This document shows positions 59,838 to 64,000 of a DNA stretch of 64,000 nucleotides, one piece after another; position 1 is the stretch's first letter; each line of letters begins with the position of its first letter. This DNA is from Pararhodobacter aggregans (GTDB taxonomy: Bacteria; Pseudomonadota; Alphaproteobacteria; Rhodobacterales; Rhodobacteraceae): contig NZ_QDDR01000003.1 of NCBI RefSeq assembly GCF_003075525.1, positions 186,001 to 250,000 of the forward strand. The letters run 5' to 3'. The notes beneath the pieces were generated by a model. It saw only the letters and a list, made by a program, of their open reading frames with translations. It was not told where the DNA came from and searched no databases. A program made the position numbers and the translations under genes.

Positions 59838-59924
59838 CTTACCTTGATCTAGCGCTCGCGCCCGGCGGTCAAGGGCGAAGACCCGCGACCGGCCCCGATC
59901 GGCACCCAACCGCCGGACAGGCGA

Positions 59925-59953
59925 AAACCGGCGCCGGGCTGCGGCGCCGGTTT
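59925..59953 (-). terminator. Terminator of the GntR/small-protein operon
   Basis: AAACCGGCGCC and GGCGCCGGTTT form a perfect 11-bp stem with a 7-base loop. On the minus strand it is followed by TTTTCGCC, giving a rho-independent terminator 50 bases beyond the small gene. Confidence 0.8.
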
Positions 59954-60002
59954 CGGCGTTCGGGATCGGGAACCACCGGGCCGGTTTGCCCGCGTCCGGG
60001 GC

Positions 60003-60170
60003 TCAGGCGTCCTTGTCGGCGTTCTTCTCGGCGGCTTTCTTCATCCGCGCCAGCAGTTCCGCCTTGTCCGGGGCGCCGCCCAGCTTGCCCTTGGGATGTT
60101 CGACGACCGTCTTGTTGCGGGGCTGTTTGCCCGCGCCGCTGCGCCCGCCCGATTTGCTGTAATCTGCCAT
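60003..60170 (-). CDS. 55-residue basic protein of unknown function
   Basis: This short open frame begins with ATG at 60170, with AGGACAGAAG upstream. It encodes a Lys/Gly/Arg-rich protein (MADYSKSGGRSGAGKQPRNK at its start; PKGKLGGAPDKAELLARMKKA later) and ends in TGA at 60003-60005. It lies 11 bases after the GntR stop and before the operon terminator, so it is transcribed with the regulator. It resembles small conserved hypothetical proteins of Rhodobacteraceae in style, but I cannot name a family. It could bind nucleic acid. Confidence 0.72.
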   Translation of the reverse strand: MADYSKSGGRSGAGKQPRNKTVVEHPKGKLGGAPDKAELLARMKKAAEKNADKDA

Positions 60171-60181
60171 CTTCTGTCCTT

Positions 60182-60952
60182 TCAGTCCCGCGCCAGCTCG
60201 TGCTGATACCTGAGCCGCGCGACGTCTTCGTTGCGATCCGCCTTGCGCAGGTCGCTCAGCGTTTGTTCCACATAACTCATATGATGCTCGGCCGCAGCCC
60301 GTGCGGCGAGCGGATCGCGCATCTGGATGGAATCGTTGATCGCCCGGTGCTGTTCCAGCAACAGATCGCGCGTCGTGCGCTGCCGGAACATCTGCTGGCG
60401 GTTATAGAAAACCCCCGCCTTCAACAGGTCGAACATGGCCCGCATCATGTGCAGCATGATGATGTTGTGGCTGGCCTCGATGATCGCCAGGTGGAATTCG
60501 GCGTCCAGCTCCGCCTCGTCGGCCGGGTTGCGCTTCTGATGCGCCGCTTCCATCTTGCGAAACACCGTGTCGATGACCTTGAGGTCGGTCTCTGATCCGA
60601 AGCGCGCGGCGCGGTCGGCGGCCATCCCCTCCAGATCGCGGCGGAAGCTCACGTAATCGAAGACCGCCTCGTCATGGCTGGCGAAAAGCTGGGTCAGCGC
60701 GCCCGAAAAGGCCGAGCCCAGCATGTCAGCCACGAACACGCCCGAGCCCGCCCGGCTGACCACCAGCCCCCGCGCCTGCAGATCGGCGATCGCCTCGCGC
60801 AGGGACGGACGGCTCACCCCCATCCGCTCGGCCAGCTCGCGCTCGGCCGGCAGACGCTCGCCCGGACGCAACAGGCCGCGCAGGATCAGAAGCTCGATCT
60901 GGCGAACCACCCCCTGCGACAGCCTTTCCTGATGAACCGGTTGAAACGGCAT
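60182..60952 (-). CDS. GntR/FadR-family transcriptional regulator
   Basis: This 256-residue regulator has an N-terminal winged helix-turn-helix ([60 protein letters not shown], residues about 10-75). It is followed by an all-helical FCD ligand-binding domain with the metal-site-like residues of FRRDLEGMAADRAARF, DAEFHLAIIEASHN and EHHMSYVEQTL. This resembles the PdhR/LldR/GlcC subgroup responding to small carboxylates, but the ligand is unknown. GGGAGAGCC precedes the ATG at 60952. A symmetrical GGTCA-N7-TGACC lies 16 bases upstream and may be its own operator. Confidence 0.9.
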   Translation of the reverse strand: MPFQPVHQERLSQGVVRQIELLILRGLLRPGERLPAERELAERMGVSRPSLREAIADLQARGLVVSRAGSGVFVADMLGSAFSGALTQLFASHDEAVFDYVSFRRDLEGMAADRAARFGSETDLKVIDTVFRKMEAAHQKRNPADEAELDAEFHLAIIEASHNIIMLHMMRAMFDLLKAGVFYNRQQMFRQRTTRDLLLEQHRAINDSIQMRDPLAARAAAEHHMSYVEQTLSDLRKADRNEDVARLRYQHELARD

Positions 60953-60967
60953 GGCTCTCCCTCGATT

Positions 60968-60984
60968 GGTCAAGAGATATGACC
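60968..60984. promoter_or_regulatory. GntR-type operator-like inverted repeat
   Basis: GGTCA-AGAGATA-TGACC lies immediately upstream of the GntR gene. FadR/GntR regulators often bind T/G-GTC...ACC-type half-sites in their own promoter, so autoregulation is plausible. Confidence 0.4.
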
Positions 60985-61063
60985 GCAGCCGGCGTCAAGC
61001 AATGGGCTATCAACGAAAAGGGGCCGGGCGCATGGCCCGGCCCCCGTCGCGCTGTCCAGCCGG

Positions 61064-61699
61064 TCAGCTGGGGCGGATGGTGATGACCACGCGGCGGTTC
61101 TGCGCCCGGCCCGAGGCGGTGTCGTTCGAGGCGACGGGCTGCGATTCGCCCATGCCGCGCGCCTGCACCCGGTTGCCCGGCACGCCCGCGCCGATCAGCA
61201 CGCCCGCGACCGCATCGGCCCGGCGCAGCGAGAGCTGCTGGTTGTAGGATTCCGAACCGGTCGAGTCGGTATGGCCGGTCACATAGACGATGCTCAGCGG
61301 GTAGGAGTTGATGTTCTGCGCCACGCTGCGCAGCATCTGCGCCAGATCCGGGCGGACCGAATAGCTGTCGGTGGCGAACAGGATGTCCTGCGCCATGGTC
61401 ACGGTGATTTCCTGCCCGGTGTTGACCACCGTCGCGTTCGAACCGAGCTGCGCGCGCAGTTCCGCCGCCTGACGGTCCATATGCGCGCCGATGGCACCGC
61501 CCGCGATGGCACCGAGGCCAGCGCCGACCAGCACCTCGGGGGTGCGGTTGCCCTGGCCGGTGGCCAGGCCCAGCAGACCGCCGGCCAGCGCGCCGGTCAT
61601 GGCGCCGGTCTGGGTGCGGTTCATTTCGCCCGTCGAGGTGGTGCAGGCCGCGGTGAGCGAGAGCGCGGCAAGCGCCGCGAACGCCTTGGATGCCATCAT
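61064..61699 (-). CDS. OmpA-family lipoprotein with glycine-zipper region
   Basis: This 211-residue outer-membrane lipoprotein has signal peptide AFAALAALSLTAAC with lipobox Cys19. A glycine-zipper membrane segment follows (GAMTGALAGGLLGLATGQGNRTPEVLVGAGLGAIAGGAIGAHMD, about 34-75). The C-terminal OmpA peptidoglycan-binding domain has ILFATDSYSVRPDLAQML, VYVTGHTDSTGSESYNQQLSLRRADAVAGVL and GESQPVASNDTASGRAQNRRVVITI. It resembles YiaD/Pal-like envelope stabilisers. AAGGAG precedes the ATG at 61699. It is monocistronic on the minus strand. Confidence 0.93.
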   Translation of the reverse strand: MMASKAFAALAALSLTAACTTSTGEMNRTQTGAMTGALAGGLLGLATGQGNRTPEVLVGAGLGAIAGGAIGAHMDRQAAELRAQLGSNATVVNTGQEITVTMAQDILFATDSYSVRPDLAQMLRSVAQNINSYPLSIVYVTGHTDSTGSESYNQQLSLRRADAVAGVLIGAGVPGNRVQARGMGESQPVASNDTASGRAQNRRVVITIRPS

Positions 61700-61827
61700 G
61701 GAAATACTCCTTCGGAATGGTTTGGCCGAAACCCTAGCGAAAGGCGTTTCCCGGCGACAGAGCCCGCAGCATGCCGCTCGCGTCAAGATTGCTTGATCGG
61801 CGGGTTGCCGCCAGCGGCATCGGCGGC

Positions 61828-62679
61828 TCAGGCCGCCTCGTCGCGCGCCGCCTCCCAGGCCAGCATGGCCCGCTTCACCGGAATCCCCCAGTGATAGCCG
61901 GTCAGCGCGCCCGATTTGGCCAGCGCCCGGTGGCAGGGGATCAGCCAGGAGATCGGATTGCGCCCGACCGCCGCCCCCACCGCCCGGTTGGCGGTCGGCT
62001 GGCCGATGGCGCGGGCGATCTCGGAATAGGTGGTGACCTTGCCCGAGGGGATGGACAGCAGCGCCTCCCAGACCTTGATCTGGAAGGGCGCGCCGATCAG
62101 GTAGAGCGGCGTCTCGCTCAGCCCGCCCTTCGCGCCAAAGGCGGTGTCGACCCAGGGCCTCAGCCGCATCGGATCCTCGACAAACCGCGCCTTCGGCCAG
62201 CGCCCGGTCAGATCGGCAAAGGCCGCCTCCGCCCCCATCTCGGCGGCGAAACCCATGCCGCAGAGCCCCTTGTCGGTCCCCATGACCAGCGCCGGGCCGA
62301 AGGGGCTGTCGAACCAGCCCCAATGGATCACCAGCCCCGCCCCGCCCTTGGCGTAATCGCCGGGCGTCATCGCCTCCCAGCGCAGGAACAGGTCATGCAG
62401 CCGCCCCGGGCCCGACAGCCCGCTGGCATGCGCCGCCTCCAGCACGGTGAACCGCTCGGCCAGCAGGCGCCGGGCATGGCCCAGCGCCAGATATTGCTGG
62501 TAGCGTTTGGGCGAGACGCCGACCCATTGCGTGAAGACCCGCTGGAAATGCGCCGGGCTCATGCCCAGCCGCCCGGCCAGCTCCTCCAGCGAGACCCGCT
62601 CGCCCGCCGCGTCGATCTCGGCAATCGCCCGGCCGATGACCCCGTAATGATAGGCCCGCTCGTCCTGATCCCCGTCCAT
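61828..62679 (-). CDS. Ada-like AraC/methylated-DNA-cysteine methyltransferase fusion
   Basis: This 283-residue protein joins an AraC-type helix-turn-helix domain (SLEELAGRLGMSPAHFQRVFTQWVGVSPKRYQQYL, residues about 25-105) to an O6-methylguanine methyltransferase domain. The acceptor cysteine is in NPISWLIPCHRALAKSGALTGYHWG, preceded by IPSGKVTTYSEIARAIGQPTANRAVGAAVGRN. The N-terminal zinc-binding phosphotriester-repair domain of E. coli Ada is absent, so it cannot sense phosphotriesters in that way. The start at 62679 has AAGGGG upstream and is preferred to an ATG at 62694. It probably repairs O6-methylguanine and may regulate a gene. Confidence 0.9.
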   Translation of the reverse strand: MDGDQDERAYHYGVIGRAIAEIDAAGERVSLEELAGRLGMSPAHFQRVFTQWVGVSPKRYQQYLALGHARRLLAERFTVLEAAHASGLSGPGRLHDLFLRWEAMTPGDYAKGGAGLVIHWGWFDSPFGPALVMGTDKGLCGMGFAAEMGAEAAFADLTGRWPKARFVEDPMRLRPWVDTAFGAKGGLSETPLYLIGAPFQIKVWEALLSIPSGKVTTYSEIARAIGQPTANRAVGAAVGRNPISWLIPCHRALAKSGALTGYHWGIPVKRAMLAWEAARDEAA

Positions 62680-62766
62680 CGCCCGCCCCTTCATTCTGCT
62701 GCAAATACGCCCTTCGGCACCAACCTATCCCCCGGGTGCCCGGGCTTCGACCCGGAACCTGCGCTT

Positions 62767-63942
62767 TCAGCCCGCCCACCAGTCGCGCGGCTTCAACCGT
62801 TTGGCCCGGCCGGACCGGTCGTCCAGCCACAGGGCCAGCCGTCGCAGCGGCGAGAGCGCCAGCTTCAGCCACAGCCGGTTGCGCCGCTTGCTGAAATCGC
62901 GGTTGAACGGGCAGACCCGCAGGCAGATCGCGCAGTCGGAGGCCAGTTTCGCCCAATAGCCGAAGCATTTCTCGGCGTCCGAGGTCCATTTGACCACGCC
63001 CTTGATGGCGCTGCGGTTGGTGCCGCCTGCCTCGGGCGCGCCGAAGGGCAGCGCCTTGACCGGGCAGCCCTCGGCGCAGCGGGTGCAGATGTCGCAGACC
63101 GCCTTCACGCCCAGCGGTTTCGGCGCGTCATGGGCCAGCGGCAGGTCGGTGAAGATCTTGGAAAACCGCAGCCTCGGCCCGAATTCGGGGGTGATGACCA
63201 GCTGGTTGCGGGCGTATTCGCCCAGACCCGCCTTCACCGCGAAGGGGATGACCAGCCCGGTGTCGTTCATCGAGGCCACTGCCCGATAGCCCATGTTGCG
63301 GATGAAGGCCGCAAGCTGCATCACGATCGCCGCCTCGTGGCTGTATTCCCGCCCCGTCGCCGCCCCGGCCAGCGCCGAGGGATAGGTCTGCACCAGCGGC
63401 GCATCCATCTGGTGCCCCAGCACGATGACCGAGCCGAGGCCGGGCGGCAGATCCACCGGCACCTCGGAAAAATCGCGGGTATCGACCTGCGAGGCATAGA
63501 TCCAGCGCGGGTCCATCCCGGTGATGCCGCAGAGGTCCGCGCCAAAGAAGCGGGCGACGCGCTTGACCTCCTCGGCCATCGCCGCCGGGTCCTCGACCGG
63601 CACCTGCACCGGCGCCACCGGCGTGTCGGCGCGGATCGGCGCCTGAAACCCCTCGCGCACCCCCTCGGCGGCGGATCGGTTCGAGATGATATCGCTGACC
63701 AGCCAGGCCGCGTTCCGCAGCGCGAAATCCTTCTGCTGGAACCCCTCGCCCTTTCGCGGTGTGGCGTCGATCCGGTAGCTGCCGAAGAAGGCATCACTCT
63801 GTTTCGAGCGCACCGCAGGATCCCAGAATGCCCGGGTGAAGATGTCGTCGCGCTGGCGGAACCGCTCGAAATCCGCCGTCACCTCGATCCCGGCGGCGGC
63901 ATCGAGCGGATCGGGCGGCAGGTTGTGACCGGGCATGCTCAT
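62767..63942 (-). CDS. Reductive-dehalogenase-like iron-sulfur protein
   Basis: This 391-residue cytoplasmic protein resembles the corrinoid/iron-sulfur RdhA class. Features are VARFFGADLCGITGMDPRWIYAS, IRNMGYRAVASMNDTGLVIPFAVKAGLGEYARNQLVITPEFGPRLRFSKIFTDLPL, two ferredoxin-type clusters in KAVCDICTRCAEGCPVKALPF and KLASDCAICLRVCPFNRDF, and the KCFGYW segment typical of RdhA. It lacks a Tat signal, so it is not a respiratory type, and it lacks the C-terminal reductase of the aerobic BhbA type. A related epoxyqueuosine reductase (QueG) also uses this fold. The N-terminal 100 residues are unlike QueG. Substrate is unknown. No corrinoid-binding residue can be fixed by eye. Confidence 0.8.
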   Translation of the reverse strand: MSMPGHNLPPDPLDAAAGIEVTADFERFRQRDDIFTRAFWDPAVRSKQSDAFFGSYRIDATPRKGEGFQQKDFALRNAAWLVSDIISNRSAAEGVREGFQAPIRADTPVAPVQVPVEDPAAMAEEVKRVARFFGADLCGITGMDPRWIYASQVDTRDFSEVPVDLPPGLGSVIVLGHQMDAPLVQTYPSALAGAATGREYSHEAAIVMQLAAFIRNMGYRAVASMNDTGLVIPFAVKAGLGEYARNQLVITPEFGPRLRFSKIFTDLPLAHDAPKPLGVKAVCDICTRCAEGCPVKALPFGAPEAGGTNRSAIKGVVKWTSDAEKCFGYWAKLASDCAICLRVCPFNRDFSKRRNRLWLKLALSPLRRLALWLDDRSGRAKRLKPRDWWAG

Positions 63943-64000
63943 GGCATCGACGCTACGCGGCGGGACCCGGTCAAGTCAAAGCCTCTGGACGCAGGCCCTG

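Overview
This 64 kb window is GC-rich chromosomal DNA with densely packed, translationally coupled operons. Gene content points to an alphaproteobacterium of the Rhodobacteraceae/Paracoccaceae, plausibly Paracoccus-like. The indicators are the petP-petR pair, an rpoE-chrR pair divergent from a flavin oxidoreductase/DUF1365/DUF3833/SDR operon, the order lptC-lptA-lptB-rpoN-hpf-ptsN, the GANTC methyltransferase CcrM, and a recurring intergenic repeat (CATCTTTGTTC...CAAATATCC). Most of the window is core genome. I found no insertion sequence, prophage, integrase or CRISPR array.

Region by region. 1-10.4 kb: the 3' end of mutL, rmuC, a two-domain ALDH16-type aldehyde dehydrogenase with deoC, an orphan ABC ATPase, an MltB-type lytic transglycosylase, a branched-chain aminotransferase, and petP-petR. 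10.5-15.5 kb: tRNA-Lys(TTT), then a coupled four-gene operon (LpxH-like phosphoesterase, GT21 ceramide-glucosyltransferase-like enzyme, DedA protein, GT2 glycosyltransferase) that runs tail to tail into a MATE transporter gene. 15.6-22.3 kb: saccharopine dehydrogenase with free-Met-R-sulfoxide reductase, a MarR-LrgA-LrgB operon, divergent hmgA-fah (tyrosine degradation) and a DUF3775 protein. 22.3-27.6 kb: a stress cluster built around rpoE-chrR. 27.6-37 kb: smpB, a protease-inhibitor-like lipoprotein, a pseudouridine synthase, the LPS-export/sigma-54/PTS-Ntr operon, RNase D, purU, a dienelactone hydrolase and tRNA-Leu(CAG). 37-46.3 kb: an NDUFA9-like protein, uppP, and gltD...gltB with two extra coupled genes between them. 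46.4-53 kb: a branched-chain-type ABC transporter operon with an acyl-CoA ligase. 53.3-57.7 kb: an accessory-looking block. 57.9-64 kb: rnhB, ccrM, a GntR regulator with a 55-residue basic protein, an OmpA lipoprotein, an Ada-like protein and a reductive-dehalogenase-like iron-sulfur protein.

The strongest candidate for something undescribed is at 53.3-55.7 kb. A protein joining an apparently degenerate cyclic-nucleotide-binding-like N-terminus to a transglutaminase-like Cys-His-Asp core is translationally coupled to a CoaBC-like flavoprotein. The latter has lost residues needed for canonical phosphopantothenoylcysteine decarboxylation and altered the ligase signature. Next to them lie a membrane-anchored winged-helix regulator with N-terminal membrane segments, a small secreted cysteine protein and a cysteine-repeat protein whose shared promoter region holds operator-like palindromes.

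All calls come from reading the sequence and from knowledge of the families. No database search, alignment program or structure prediction was run.
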